Assembly: GCF_004365875.1 (NCBI RefSeq)
Contig: NZ_SODF01000002.1
Coordinates: 2,172,971-2,236,970 of the forward strand
Reading direction: 5' to 3'
Length of the DNA: 64,000 nt
Source: Kribbella kalugense
GTDB taxonomy: Bacteria > Actinomycetota > Actinomycetes > Propionibacteriales > Kribbellaceae
The notes below the pieces were generated by a model. It did not search any database. It was given only the letters and a program-made list of their open reading frames with translations, and was not told the DNA's origin. Below are positions 15,783 through 23,907 of the stretch, piece after piece. The stretch's first letter is position 1. Every line of letters starts with the position of its first letter. Made by a program: the position numbers and the translations under genes.

Positions 15783-16739
15783 GTGACCGAACCTGTGATC
15801 CTGGCCGACGTGGTGCGCAGCGACTTCGTCGAGGGCCACCACCGCGGCTCCGTCGTGGTGACGAACCCCGACGGCAGCGTGAACTGGTCCGTCGGCATCG
15901 TGGCCGAGCCGATGTTTCCCCGCTCGTCCAACAAGCCGATGCAGGCGCTCGGCATGCTCCGGAACGGCCTGCCCCTGGACGGCAAGCTGCTCGCGCTCGC
16001 GGGCGCGTCCCATTCCGGCGAGCCGTTTCACCTGGACGGCGTCCACGAGATCCTCGCGAAGGCGGACCTCGACGAGACGGCGCTGCTGACGCCACCGGCG
16101 TACCCGCTCGACGACGAGGCCCGGGACGCCTGGGTGCGGGCGGGTCACGGCAAGGAGCGGATCGCGATGAACTGCTCGGGCAAGCACGCCGCCATGCTGC
16201 TGACCAGCAAGCTCAACGGCTGGTCGCTGGACGACTACCGGTCGCCGGATCACCCGCTGCAGCAGCAGATCCGGACCGCGATCGAGGACTCGGCCGGCGA
16301 GAAGGCGTCGTACATCGCGGTCGACGGCTGTGGCGCTCCGATCTTCGCGCTCACGCTGGCCGGTCTGGCGCGTTCGTTCGGACTGTTCGCGGCCGCGGCG
16401 CCGGGGACGCTCGAGGCGAAGGTGAAGGACGCCTTCCGAGCACATCCGCAGTACGCCAGCGGGAGTACGCGGGACGAGTACGAGCTGATGCGCGACACCG
16501 ACGGCCTGTTCTGCAAGGCCGGCGCCGAGGGTGTGTACGCCGTCGGTCTCGCCGACGGCACCGGAATCGCCCTGAAGCTCGAGGACGGTACGCCGCGAGC
16601 CCGCAAGGTCGTCATGGCCGCCACCCTCCAGCGCCTCGGCATCACCAACGAGACCATCGAGAACCACCTCCACTTCGACCTCACCGGCGGCAGCAACGTC
16701 GTCGGCGCAGTCCGGCCACACCCACCAACCTTCAGCTGA
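15783..16739 (+). CDS. Asparaginase (PF06089, rhizobial AnsA / thermolabile type)
   Basis: A 318-residue protein of the asparaginase II family distinct from E. coli AnsA/AnsB. Motifs: EGHHRGSVVV at the N-terminus, PMFPRSSNKPMQALGML, ASHSGEPFH, AMNCSGKHAAML, and VDGCGAPIFALTLAGLAR, all characteristic. The reaction is hydrolysis of L-asparagine to aspartate and ammonia. The start GTG 15783 (VTEPVILADVV) was preferred because TACAGT at 15771-15776 lies 7 bases upstream, consistent with a leaderless transcript; a TTG start seven codons earlier would overlap that -10. Recently characterised members of this family use a zinc site with Ser-Lys pairs and Cys ligands; the SxxK-like and Cys residues are present. 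Confidence 0.88.
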   Translation: MTEPVILADVVRSDFVEGHHRGSVVVTNPDGSVNWSVGIVAEPMFPRSSNKPMQALGMLRNGLPLDGKLLALAGASHSGEPFHLDGVHEILAKADLDETALLTPPAYPLDDEARDAWVRAGHGKERIAMNCSGKHAAMLLTSKLNGWSLDDYRSPDHPLQQQIRTAIEDSAGEKASYIAVDGCGAPIFALTLAGLARSFGLFAAAAPGTLEAKVKDAFRAHPQYASGSTRDEYELMRDTDGLFCKAGAEGVYAVGLADGTGIALKLEDGTPRARKVVMAATLQRLGITNETIENHLHFDLTGGSNVVGAVRPHPPTFS

Positions 16740-16815
16740 CGGGTTCGTCGAGCCGTCGTTTGAGGCGCCAGGGCCGGGTCTGGCGGTCATTTGGACAGGT
16801 AGTGTCGGACAGCCC

Positions 16816-16871
16816 GTAGTACACCTAAGCGTGGAAACGCCCGCGCGTACGGTGTATCGCGGGTGTACTAC
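16816..16871. repeat. Widely spaced inverted repeat GTAGTACACC / GGTGTACTAC
   Basis: Perfect 10-bp arms at 16816-16825 and 16862-16871 separated by 36 bases, with a further GGTGTA at 16851-16856. They lie in the 275-bp region between the asparaginase and monooxygenase genes and could be a regulator site or a folded RNA. I see no gene in this region. Confidence 0.5.
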
Positions 16872-17014
16872 CTCTCGAGCTGCAGATCGCCGGCGTGTGA
16901 CCGTCGTACCGCTCGGGGCGGGTGGGACAGACTCGAGCGTCCTCCAGCGGGGGGCTTCGGGGATACGCCTGCCGTCGTACGCGGACGAGCGGCGGATTTC
17001 CTATCGTGAGGAGC

Positions 17015-18181
17015 ATGGACAACGCGATCGTGATCGGTGCCGGGATTGCAGGGCTGGCGGCCGCGGCGTCGCTGGTGCGGTCGGGCTGGCGGGTGCAGGT
17101 GCTGGAGAGCGCGCCGGAGCTGGGCGAGGTCGGGGCCGGGCTCGTGGTGACCGTCAATGGCATGCGGTCGTTGGCGATGATCGGCGCGGCCGATCGGGTA
17201 CGACGGGATGGGTACGCCGTCCGCCCGGCCGGCACGCGCCGTTGGGACGGGAAATGGTTGCTCAAGGCACCTGATGGTGACGGGGAGCTGACCGAGATGA
17301 TCGGGATCCATCGGCGGCGGCTGCATCGGGCGTTGGTCGATGTCAGCGAGGCTGAGCTCATCACGGACGCGGGTGTGACGACCGTCCGGCCGGGGACACC
17401 CGGTGGCGCGCAGGCCCAGGTCGAGTGGGAGTCGGCGGACGGCACGCATTCTGCGTCTGCCGATCTGCTGGTTGCGGCGGACGGGATCCGCAGCGCGGCG
17501 AGGGGCGTGCTCTTCCCGCAGGGATCGACCTACAGCGGCTACAGCAGTTGGCGGGCTGTGGTCTCCGACACCTCGACGGGGGACCGGTTCGCGATGACGT
17601 GGGGTCCGAATGCGGAGTTCGGCGCGATGCGGATCAGCGCGTCCGAGGTCTATTGGTACGGGTACGTCGCTCTGCCGTCCGGGCATCAGTTCCCCGATGA
17701 GTTGGCGGCCGCCCGGGAGTACTTCGCGTCCTGGAGTCCCGACGTACCTGCGCTGATCGACAAGACGCGTGAGGTGATCAGGCATGACGTGTGGGTGCTC
17801 GACCGGCCGTTGCCTCGGTACACAGTGGGTCGGACGGTGCTGATCGGGGACGCGGCGCATCCGATGGTCCCGACGCTGGGGCAGGGCGCGAACTCGGCGC
17901 TGGAGGACGGAGTTTCGGTAGGCGGGCTGATCCACGCCGGCGCTGATCTGGCGGCCGGGCTGCGAGCCTACGAGTCGGCGCGATACCGGCGCGGGCAGCA
18001 ACTCGTGCGTCGGTCGGAGCTGATGGCGCGGGTGGGATCGCATCTCGGTCCGCGCGGTCAGGCGGTGCGGAACGCAGTACTGCGGCTCACGCCGCGACGT
18101 GCTGCCGAGCGGTCCGGGAGCAGGATCTTCGACTGGACGCCGCCGGGTTCACTTGGCGCGGAGGCGGTCGACTCGGGGTGA
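17015..18181 (+). CDS. FAD-dependent monooxygenase
   Basis: A 388-residue flavoprotein of the PHBH-like class A family (PF01494). The Rossmann dinucleotide motif GAGIAGL lies at residues 8-14, the second FAD motif LLVAADGIRSAAR around 155-167, and TVLIGDAAHPMVPTLGQGANSALEDG is the C-terminal FAD ribityl-binding motif. Such enzymes hydroxylate aromatic or polyketide-like substrates with NAD(P)H. The start at 17015 has GAGGAG immediately upstream and a TATCGT at 17002-17007. The 3' end overlaps the convergent tetR gene by 33 bases. Substrate unknown; the neighbouring TetR may regulate it. Confidence 0.88.
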   Translation: MDNAIVIGAGIAGLAAAASLVRSGWRVQVLESAPELGEVGAGLVVTVNGMRSLAMIGAADRVRRDGYAVRPAGTRRWDGKWLLKAPDGDGELTEMIGIHRRRLHRALVDVSEAELITDAGVTTVRPGTPGGAQAQVEWESADGTHSASADLLVAADGIRSAARGVLFPQGSTYSGYSSWRAVVSDTSTGDRFAMTWGPNAEFGAMRISASEVYWYGYVALPSGHQFPDELAAAREYFASWSPDVPALIDKTREVIRHDVWVLDRPLPRYTVGRTVLIGDAAHPMVPTLGQGANSALEDGVSVGGLIHAGADLAAGLRAYESARYRRGQQLVRRSELMARVGSHLGPRGQAVRNAVLRLTPRRAAERSGSRIFDWTPPGSLGAEAVDSG

Positions 18182-18784
18182 GGTGATCGGCAGGGGTGTG
18201 GCGGGGGTCGGGAGGTTGTAGGTGTCGTAGAGGCGGCGGCGGATAGCTTCCAGGGGGAAGGTTTCCTGGTAGATCGCCAGCTTGACTGTCACGCCCTCTA
18301 GCGTTGCTCTGAGCAACATTTCTTCGACGGCGGGGTCGGCGGCGCCGCGGGCGGTGAAGATGTCGCGGATGGCGTCCTCGACCAGCGACAGCCGGTCCGA
18401 CTTGGCCTGCTCGACGCGGGCGAACACGTCGTGCGTGGTGGGCTGCATCATCAGCGTGATCGCGAGTCGCTGGATGGGCAGCGTGGTCGCGGCCGCCATC
18501 AGGGCGCCGTCGATGATCCCGGCCAAACGTTCATTTGGCGTTCCCTGGATGGTCAATATGCCGGCGATGCCGTCCAGCCAGCGGTCCAGGAGTTCGGCGG
18601 CCAGCTGTTCCTTGGTGGCGAAGTAGTACGAGACCAGGCCGCGGGAGACGCCGGCGGCGGCGGTGATGTCGGAGATCGAGGCGGCCTCGTAGCCCCTGGC
18701 GGCGAAGATTTCGAGCGCCGCGGCCAGGATGCGTTCGCGTGAGCGCGCTCGCATCTCCCGGTTGACGGTCGCCGATCTCGGCAC
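18149..18784 (-). CDS. TetR family transcriptional regulator
   Basis: 211 residues. The N-terminal helix-turn-helix (about 12-60) has RERILAAALEIFAARGYEAASISDITAAAGVSRGLVSYYFATKEQL, a textbook TetR DNA-binding domain; the C-terminal ligand domain shows no recognisable subfamily. GTG start behind AGAGGAA. The leader contains a 7-bp hairpin (18792-18812) close to the ribosome site. A perfect 16-bp palindrome at 18895-18910 is the likely operator, so autoregulation and perhaps influence on the divergent typA gene are expected. Confidence 0.9.
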   Translation of the reverse strand: MPRSATVNREMRARSRERILAAALEIFAARGYEAASISDITAAAGVSRGLVSYYFATKEQLAAELLDRWLDGIAGILTIQGTPNERLAGIIDGALMAAATTLPIQRLAITLMMQPTTHDVFARVEQAKSDRLSLVEDAIRDIFTARGAADPAVEEMLLRATLEGVTVKLAIYQETFPLEAIRRRLYDTYNLPTPATPLPITSPRVDRLRAK

Positions 18785-18894
18785 GGTTCCTCTTCTGGTC
18801 GAGGTCCAGAAGCGCCGGACAACCCCCCACCTCGTGCCCGGCGCTCCGGGACTGACCCCCCGTTGTTTCGGCCCCTCCCCAGGCGCCGTTTATA

Positions 18895-18910
18895 GACTGG
18901 ACGTCCAGTC
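18895..18910. promoter_or_regulatory. Probable TetR operator palindrome
   Basis: GACTGGACGTCCAGTC is a perfect 16-bp palindrome 111 bp upstream of the tetR start and 140 bp upstream of typA, flanked by TATA and CAAC. Size and symmetry are typical of TetR operators. Confidence 0.65.
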
Positions 18911-18936
18911 AACAAAAGTCAAAGCCCGCCCGGATT

Positions 18937-18964
18937 TTTGGACACTCATCGTGACCGGTAAGAT
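18937..18964 (+). promoter_or_regulatory. Predicted typA promoter
   Basis: TTTGGA (18937-18942), 16-base spacer, TAAGAT (18959-18964), a reasonable SigA-type promoter; leader about 80 nt. Confidence 0.4.
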
Positions 18965-19049
18965 GGAGGCGCTGCGCCCTGTGTCGAGTGGCACGTGAAT
19001 AGCCGTAGCCACCGCCTGATTCCCTCTTACTTGCTTGGAGCGCTTCCTC

Positions 19050-20912
19050 ATGCCTGTCCGTAACGACCTGCGCAACGTCGCGATCGTGGCCCACGTCGAC
19101 CACGGGAAGACCACCCTGGTCGACGCGATGCTGTGGCAGTCCGGCGCGTTCGGCGCTCACCAGCACGTGGACGAGCGGGCGATGGACTCCGGCGACCTGG
19201 AGCGTGAGAAGGGCATCACGATCCTCGCCAAGAACACCGCCGTACGGCACAAGATGGCCAACGGCGAGCAGATGACGCTGAACATCATCGACACCCCCGG
19301 CCACGCCGACTTCGGTGGTGAGGTCGAGCGCGGCCTGTCGATGGTGGACGCGATCGTGCTGCTGGTGGACGCTTCCGAGGGGCCGCTGCCGCAGACCCGG
19401 TTCGTGCTGCGCAAGGCCCTGGCACGGCAGATGCCCGTCATCCTGGTGGTCAACAAGGTGGACCGGCCGGACGCCCGGATCTCCGAGGTCGTCGACGAGA
19501 CGTACGAGCTGTTCCTCGACCTGCTCGACCACGACGCGGACCAGTCCGCGCTGGACTTCCCGGTCGTCTACGCATCCGCGCGGGCCGGCCGTGCGTCGCT
19601 GACCCAGCCCGCGGACGGCGGGATGCCGGACTCCGACGACCTCGAGCCGCTGTTCGAGACGATCCTGGCCAACGTGCCGGCCCCGGAGTACACCGAAGGC
19701 GCGCCGCTGCAGGCCCACGTCACCAACCTGGACGCCTCCCCGTTCCTCGGCCGGCTCGCGCTGGTCCGGGTCCACGAAGGCACGCTGAAGAAGGGCGCCC
19801 AGGTCGCCTGGTGCCGCCACGACGGCACGATCCAGAAGGTCAAGATCACCGAAATGCTGGTCACCGAGGCGCTCGATCGGGTGCCCGGCGACTCGGCCGG
19901 CCCGGGCGACATCGTCGCGATCGCCGGTATCCCGGACATCATGATCGGCGACACCCTGACCGACCCGGACAACCCCAAGCCGCTGCCGTTCATCACCGTG
20001 GACGAGCCGGCCATCTCGATGACCATCGGTACGAACAGCTCGCCGCTGGCCGGCCGGACCAAGGGCACCAAGGTCACCGCCCGCCTGGTCAAGGACCGGC
20101 TCGACCGCGAGCTCGTCGGCAACGTGTCGCTCAAGGTGCTGCCGACCGAGCGTCCCGACACCTGGGAGGTGCAGGGCCGTGGCGAGCTGGCGCTGGCCAT
20201 CCTGGTCGAGCAGATGCGCCGCGAGGGCTACGAGCTGACCGTCGGCAAGCCGCAGGTGGTCACCCGCGAGATCGACGGCAAGCGGCACGAGCCGGTCGAG
20301 CGGCTGACCATCGACTGCCCGGAGGAGTACCTCGGTACGGTCACCCAGCTGCTCGCGGTCCGCAAGGGCCGGATGGAGCAGATGACCAACCACGGCACCG
20401 GCTGGGTCCGGATGGAGTTCCTGGTCCCGGCCCGTGGCCTGATCGGCTTCCGGACCGAGTTCCTCACCGACACCCGCGGTACGGGCATCGCCCACCACGT
20501 GTTCGAGGGGTACGAGCCGTGGTTCGGCGAGTTGCGCACCCGCCCGTCGGGCTCGCTCGTGTCGGACCGCACCGGCGTCACGACGTCGTACGCGATGGTG
20601 AACCTGCAGGAGCGCGGGACGATGTTCTGCGAGCCGGGCACCGACGTGTACGAGGGCATGATCGTCGGCGAGAACTCCCGCGCCGACGACATGGACGTGA
20701 ACATCACCCGCGAGAAGAAGATGACCAACGTCCGGTCGAACGCGGACGAGTTCGAGAAGCTGGTCCCGGCCCGCAAGCTGTCGCTCGAGCAGTCGCTGGA
20801 GTTCTGCCGCGAGGACGAGTGCGTCGAGGTCACGCCGGACGCGATCCGGATGCGCAAGGTCGCCCTCACCCAGCTCGAGCGCGCCAAGCTGGGCCGCAAG
20901 AGCAAGGCCTAA
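19050..20912 (+). CDS. typA: Translational GTPase TypA/BipA
   Basis: 620 residues with the full TypA plan: G domain (1-200) with G1 AHVDHGKTT at 14-22, switch II motif DTPGHADFGGEV and NKVD; beta-barrel domain II; then EF-G-like domains III and V and the TypA-specific C-terminal domain containing RGLIGFRTEFLTDTRGTGI and the final QLERAKLGRK. It binds ribosomes and affects 50S assembly and stress adaptation. The start is the ATG with GGAG 9 bases upstream (19037-19040); a TTG five codons earlier would overlap that site. Monocistronic as far as seen. Confidence 0.97.
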   Translation: MPVRNDLRNVAIVAHVDHGKTTLVDAMLWQSGAFGAHQHVDERAMDSGDLEREKGITILAKNTAVRHKMANGEQMTLNIIDTPGHADFGGEVERGLSMVDAIVLLVDASEGPLPQTRFVLRKALARQMPVILVVNKVDRPDARISEVVDETYELFLDLLDHDADQSALDFPVVYASARAGRASLTQPADGGMPDSDDLEPLFETILANVPAPEYTEGAPLQAHVTNLDASPFLGRLALVRVHEGTLKKGAQVAWCRHDGTIQKVKITEMLVTEALDRVPGDSAGPGDIVAIAGIPDIMIGDTLTDPDNPKPLPFITVDEPAISMTIGTNSSPLAGRTKGTKVTARLVKDRLDRELVGNVSLKVLPTERPDTWEVQGRGELALAILVEQMRREGYELTVGKPQVVTREIDGKRHEPVERLTIDCPEEYLGTVTQLLAVRKGRMEQMTNHGTGWVRMEFLVPARGLIGFRTEFLTDTRGTGIAHHVFEGYEPWFGELRTRPSGSLVSDRTGVTTSYAMVNLQERGTMFCEPGTDVYEGMIVGENSRADDMDVNITREKKMTNVRSNADEFEKLVPARKLSLEQSLEFCREDECVEVTPDAIRMRKVALTQLERAKLGRKSKA

Positions 20913-21084
20913 GTGACGAACTGGACACGGTCCGCTGCGACACGGGGTGCCGAAGTACATCGGTGTGATAAGTAAATCTTCGGTCGGTCGCGGGGGCAGG
21001 GAATTCCGGATCGTTACCAACCAGACGTGAGTCTTCGACGTCTGTACTTAGGCAAGCAACTCTTTGGGGGAAGGACGAGGGAAT

Positions 21085-21675
21085 ATGGGCATTCTGCGTA
21101 AGTTCGGCGCGACTCTGACCGCCGTTGCGTTCGTGGGCGTCGGGGCGCTTTCGGCATCCACTTCGGCCGAGGCGGCCACGCAGGTCGCGGACTCGGCGCA
21201 GAAGACGACCACGGCGCCGAAGCCGGCCGGTCTGCCGCCGAAGGCGGTGGCCAAGACCACGGCCGCGTCGTCGAACAGCAAGCTGATCGCGAAGTACAAG
21301 ATCGACCGGCGCTGCCTGACCAAGGGCCGGGTCCTCTGCATCAACAAGAAGACCCGCAAGCTGGTGTACCTGGTGAACGGCAAGCCGATCCAGGTCATGG
21401 ACGTCCGCTTCGGCGCGATGAAGACCCCGACCCGCAGCGGCGTGTTCAAGGTCTACCGCAAGTCGAAGAACCACGTGTCGACGCTGTACCACTCGAAGAT
21501 GCCGTACGCGATGTTCTTCAGCGGCGGCCAGGCAGTCCACTACTCGTCGGACTTCAAGGCCCGTGGCTACAACGGCGCCTCGCACGGCTGCGTGAACGTC
21601 CGCGACAAGAACAAGGTCGCCTGGGTCTTCTCCCGGGTCCACGTCGGCGACAAGGTCGTCGTCTACAGCAAGTGA
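21085..21675 (+). CDS. Secreted L,D-transpeptidase (YkuD domain), short form
   Basis: 196 residues: signal peptide (1-32, cleavage near AEAATQ), a Lys/Ala/Thr-rich linker, then a YkuD catalytic domain (about 80-196) with the signature GASHGCVNVRD, catalytic Cys169 and upstream His in QAVHYSSDF. These enzymes make 3-3 peptidoglycan cross-links or attach proteins to the wall. The domain is close to the L,D-transpeptidase at 22662 (MPYAMFFSGGQAVHYSSDF shared) but lacks its peptidoglycan-binding domain. GGACGAGG provides the ribosome site. The 172-bp upstream region has a hairpin CAGACGT/ACGTCTG (21022-21044). Ends at a strong bidirectional hairpin. Confidence 0.92.
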   Translation: MGILRKFGATLTAVAFVGVGALSASTSAEAATQVADSAQKTTTAPKPAGLPPKAVAKTTAASSNSKLIAKYKIDRRCLTKGRVLCINKKTRKLVYLVNGKPIQVMDVRFGAMKTPTRSGVFKVYRKSKNHVSTLYHSKMPYAMFFSGGQAVHYSSDFKARGYNGASHGCVNVRDKNKVAWVFSRVHVGDKVVVYSK

Positions 21676-21687
21676 ACTAACGCACGC

Positions 21688-21720
21688 ACAGCGGCCGGGG
21701 ACCTACTCCCCGGCCGCTGT
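21688..21720. terminator. Bidirectional terminator
   Basis: ACAGCGGCCGGGG (21688-21700) pairs with CCCCGGCCGCTGT (21708-21720), 13-bp perfect stem, 7-base loop. Sits between the convergent L,D-transpeptidase and haloalkane dehalogenase-like genes and overlaps the last codons of the latter. Confidence 0.8.
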
Positions 21721-22569
21721 CGCATTCCGGCAGGTTGGGATCCAGGTGAGGAGTGCGGCTGCGATCGCGTCGGCCGAGTCTTCTGGGAGGAAGTGGAGGC
21801 CGGGGACGGTGACCTCCTGCTGGTTGGGCCAGCGGCGGCACAGGTCGCGGAGCGGACCGGCGAGCAGCGCGCCCGGATCGCCGTTGATGAAGAGCTTCGG
21901 TACCTGCGACTGCGCCATCCACGCCGCGTTGGCCGCCACGATGTCGTGCACGTCCGCCGGTGTTCCGTCGATCGGGATCTCGCGGGCCCAGGTCAGCATC
22001 GGGCGCCGGCTCTCACCTGGCACGACGTACGGCGCCCGGTACGTCGCGAGCTCGTCGTCGGTGAGATCACGCAGTACGCCGCTCGGCAGGACCGTCTCGA
22101 TGAACACGTTCTGATCGAGGACCAACTGTTCACCCTCAGGACCGCGGAGTCGCCGGAACAACTCGGGCGCCGGTGCGTTCGGGCTGTCCCAGGTCACCGG
22201 CGCGACGAGCGTCTCGAGGTAGGCGATTCCGCGGACCGCATCGGGGTGCCTTCGGGCCCAGTCAGTTGCGAGTACGCCGCCCCAGTCGTGGCCGACGAGG
22301 ATCACCTCCCGTGTCACCCCGAGCGCTTCGAGGAGCAGCGCGACGTACCGCTGATGGTCGGTGAACCGGTACCGCTCGGCGCCGTCCGAACTGCCCATTC
22401 CCGCGAGGTCCGGAGCGATGCAGCGGGCGATCGCGGACACCGGCGGGAGGACGTCGCGCCAGAGGTACGACGACGTGGGGTTGCCGTGCAGGAACACGAC
22501 CGGTGGACCGTCGCCCGCCTCGCGGTAAGCCATCCGGATCCCGGCGTCGATCGAGCTGAGCGCGGTCAC
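21703..22569 (-). CDS. Haloalkane dehalogenase-like alpha/beta hydrolase (HLD-II type)
   Basis: 288 residues. The HLD-II catalytic pentad can be placed: nucleophile Asp95 in GHDWGG with halide-binding Trp96, second halide ligand Asn30 in FLHGNPTSSYLWR, catalytic acid Glu119 in AYLETL, and His259 in PGLHFLPEDS. The cap region (residues 130-200) follows the DhaA pattern (VLPSGVLRDLTDDELATYRAPY). The predicted reaction is hydrolytic removal of halide from haloalkanes; the natural substrate in soil actinobacteria is unknown. GTG start behind GGAGGAAG. It lies between two paralogous L,D-transpeptidase genes in the opposite direction, an insertion that breaks their tandem arrangement. Confidence 0.87.
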   Translation of the reverse strand: MTALSSIDAGIRMAYREAGDGPPVVFLHGNPTSSYLWRDVLPPVSAIARCIAPDLAGMGSSDGAERYRFTDHQRYVALLLEALGVTREVILVGHDWGGVLATDWARRHPDAVRGIAYLETLVAPVTWDSPNAPAPELFRRLRGPEGEQLVLDQNVFIETVLPSGVLRDLTDDELATYRAPYVVPGESRRPMLTWAREIPIDGTPADVHDIVAANAAWMAQSQVPKLFINGDPGALLAGPLRDLCRRWPNQQEVTVPGLHFLPEDSADAIAAALLTWIPTCRNATAAGE

Positions 22570-22621
22570 GATCTGGGCTTCCTCCGGTACGCTGAGCCAA
22601 CCGAACGGCCGGTGAGGACGT

Positions 22622-22635
22622 CCTACAAGTGTAGG
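22622..22635. promoter_or_regulatory. Palindrome CCTACA-AG-TGTAGG upstream of L,D-transpeptidase
   Basis: Perfect 6-bp arms around AG, with a related half site (TCTACA) shortly downstream, 27-40 bases before the ATG at 22662. A possible operator. Confidence 0.35.
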
Positions 22636-22661
22636 GACGCGGTCTACACGGAGGGGTCACG

Positions 22662-23453
22662 ATGCGCGGGCTGATCATTCGCAAGCTAGCGAGCGGGCTG
22701 GTCGTGGGCGGCGCGATTGCTGCACTCCTGAGTTCTGGAACGGCTGCGTCGGCGGCCCCGAACGACCTGAAGACGGTGCCGTTCGAGGTGAGCGGCGAGC
22801 TGCCGATCTACCCGAAGGCGTTGTGGAAGAACGGGTCCAGTGGGACGAACGTTCGTAAGGTCGAGGCGCGGCTGGTGCAGCTGAAGCTGCTCGAGAAGCG
22901 CTACCTGGACAACGACTTCGGGACCATGACCCGCTCTGCGGTGAAGAAGTTCCAGCAGTCCAAGGGCATTCCGCAGCTCGGGTACGTCGACCAGAACACC
23001 CTGGACCAGTTGGCCAAGGTGACTCATGAGCCGACCCAGACCGAGCTCTTCCCGCCGGCGCCGGTGGTGAGCGGCAAGAAGCTCGACGCGCGGTGCGCGA
23101 CCGGAGTCGCGTTGTGCATCGACAAGACCACCCGCAAGCTGCGGTACGTCGTCGACGGGGTCGTGAAGATGCAGTTCGACGTACGGTTCGGTGCGGTGAA
23201 GACCGCGACCCGCGAGGGCAGCTTCACGGTCGGCTGGAAGAGCCGGAACCACGTGTCGAAGCTGTACGACTCGAAGATGCCGTACGCGATGTTCTTCAGC
23301 GGCGGTCAGGCGGTGCACTACTCGTCGGACTTCGCGGCCCGTGGCTACAACGGCGCGTCCCACGGCTGCGTGAACGTCCGCGACCTGGCCAAGATCAAGG
23401 TCCTCTTCGACGAGGTCCACGTCGGCGACAAAGTCATCGTCTACCGCTCGTAG
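22662..23453 (+). CDS. Secreted L,D-transpeptidase with peptidoglycan-binding domain
   Basis: 263 residues: signal peptide (1-32, ASAAPND), a PG_binding_1 domain (about 58-112, NVRKVEARLVQLKLLEKRYLDNDFG, SAVKKFQQSKGIPQLGYVDQNTLDQL), a linker, and a YkuD domain (about 140-263) with catalytic Cys236 in GASHGCVNVRD. It probably forms 3-3 cross-links in wall peptidoglycan. It is a paralogue of the 21085 gene with near-identical catalytic blocks, plus the extra wall-binding domain. GGAGGGG lies six bases before ATG. Confidence 0.93.
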   Translation: MRGLIIRKLASGLVVGGAIAALLSSGTAASAAPNDLKTVPFEVSGELPIYPKALWKNGSSGTNVRKVEARLVQLKLLEKRYLDNDFGTMTRSAVKKFQQSKGIPQLGYVDQNTLDQLAKVTHEPTQTELFPPAPVVSGKKLDARCATGVALCIDKTTRKLRYVVDGVVKMQFDVRFGAVKTATREGSFTVGWKSRNHVSKLYDSKMPYAMFFSGGQAVHYSSDFAARGYNGASHGCVNVRDLAKIKVLFDEVHVGDKVIVYRS

Positions 23454-23795
23454 TTACAGGGGGCGGGGGCCGCGGCGGCGGCGGACGCCCCAGCCGCCTC
23501 GGCCGCGGCCGGTGGCGGCGCGGAGGGCCGGGCGGGCATCGACCAGGTAGACGGCGGACGCGACGATGCCGATCAGGCCGAAGAAGCTCAGCCAGCCCTG
23601 GAAGACCTGGCTCAGCGCGAACACGACCAGGATCAGCACCCAGCCGGGCTTGGTCAGCTTGTCGGCGGCGATGAACACCGCTCGTGGCCGGAAGGCTGCA
23701 TCGAGCAGCGCGACCAGCTTGAGGACGAGCAGCACCCACCAGATGACCGACAGCGGATCGCCGAACCCGGGGATCAGGCTCTGGAAGGTGATCAT
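23454..23795 (-). CDS. DUF2516 family membrane protein
   Basis: 113 residues with three hydrophobic helices (about 14-32, 50-66, 69-86) and a C-terminal Arg/Gly-rich tail (GRGRGGWGVRRRRGPRP). The motif LLDAAFRPRAVFIAADKLTKPGW identifies DUF2516. It is the last of three co-oriented genes (XRE regulator, HBHA-like, DUF2516), the same order as Mtb Rv0474-Rv0475-Rv0476, which argues for a conserved functional unit at the envelope. Function unknown. Confidence 0.85.
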   Translation of the reverse strand: MITFQSLIPGFGDPLSVIWWVLLVLKLVALLDAAFRPRAVFIAADKLTKPGWVLILVVFALSQVFQGWLSFFGLIGIVASAVYLVDARPALRAATGRGRGGWGVRRRRGPRPL

Positions 23796-23866
23796 GCTAC
23801 GAGCCTAACCGACAGACCGGGCGGCCCACCTCTGCAGAGTCGCAGCTGTGGACCGCCCGGTCCCAG

Positions 23867-23890
23867 GATTCACCGAAAAACAGGTGAATC
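23867..23890 (-). terminator. Hairpin with A/T loop after the HBHA-like gene
   Basis: GATTCACC (23867-23874) pairs with GGTGAATC (23883-23890) around an 8-base loop containing AAAAA. A partial terminator or processing site between the HBHA-like gene and DUF2516 on the minus strand. Confidence 0.45.
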
Positions 23891-23907
23891 GTCACCGTCG
23901 GTGGTGG

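Noticed and set aside
18909..21020. 703-codon minus-strand open frame antisense to typA
   Set aside because: typA is certain. The antisense frame exists because third positions are almost always G or C.
20913..21084. Leader of the L,D-transpeptidase considered as a c-di-AMP (ydaO) riboswitch
   Set aside because: Wall-enzyme context would fit, but I cannot find the conserved ydaO core sequences, only a 7-bp hairpin.
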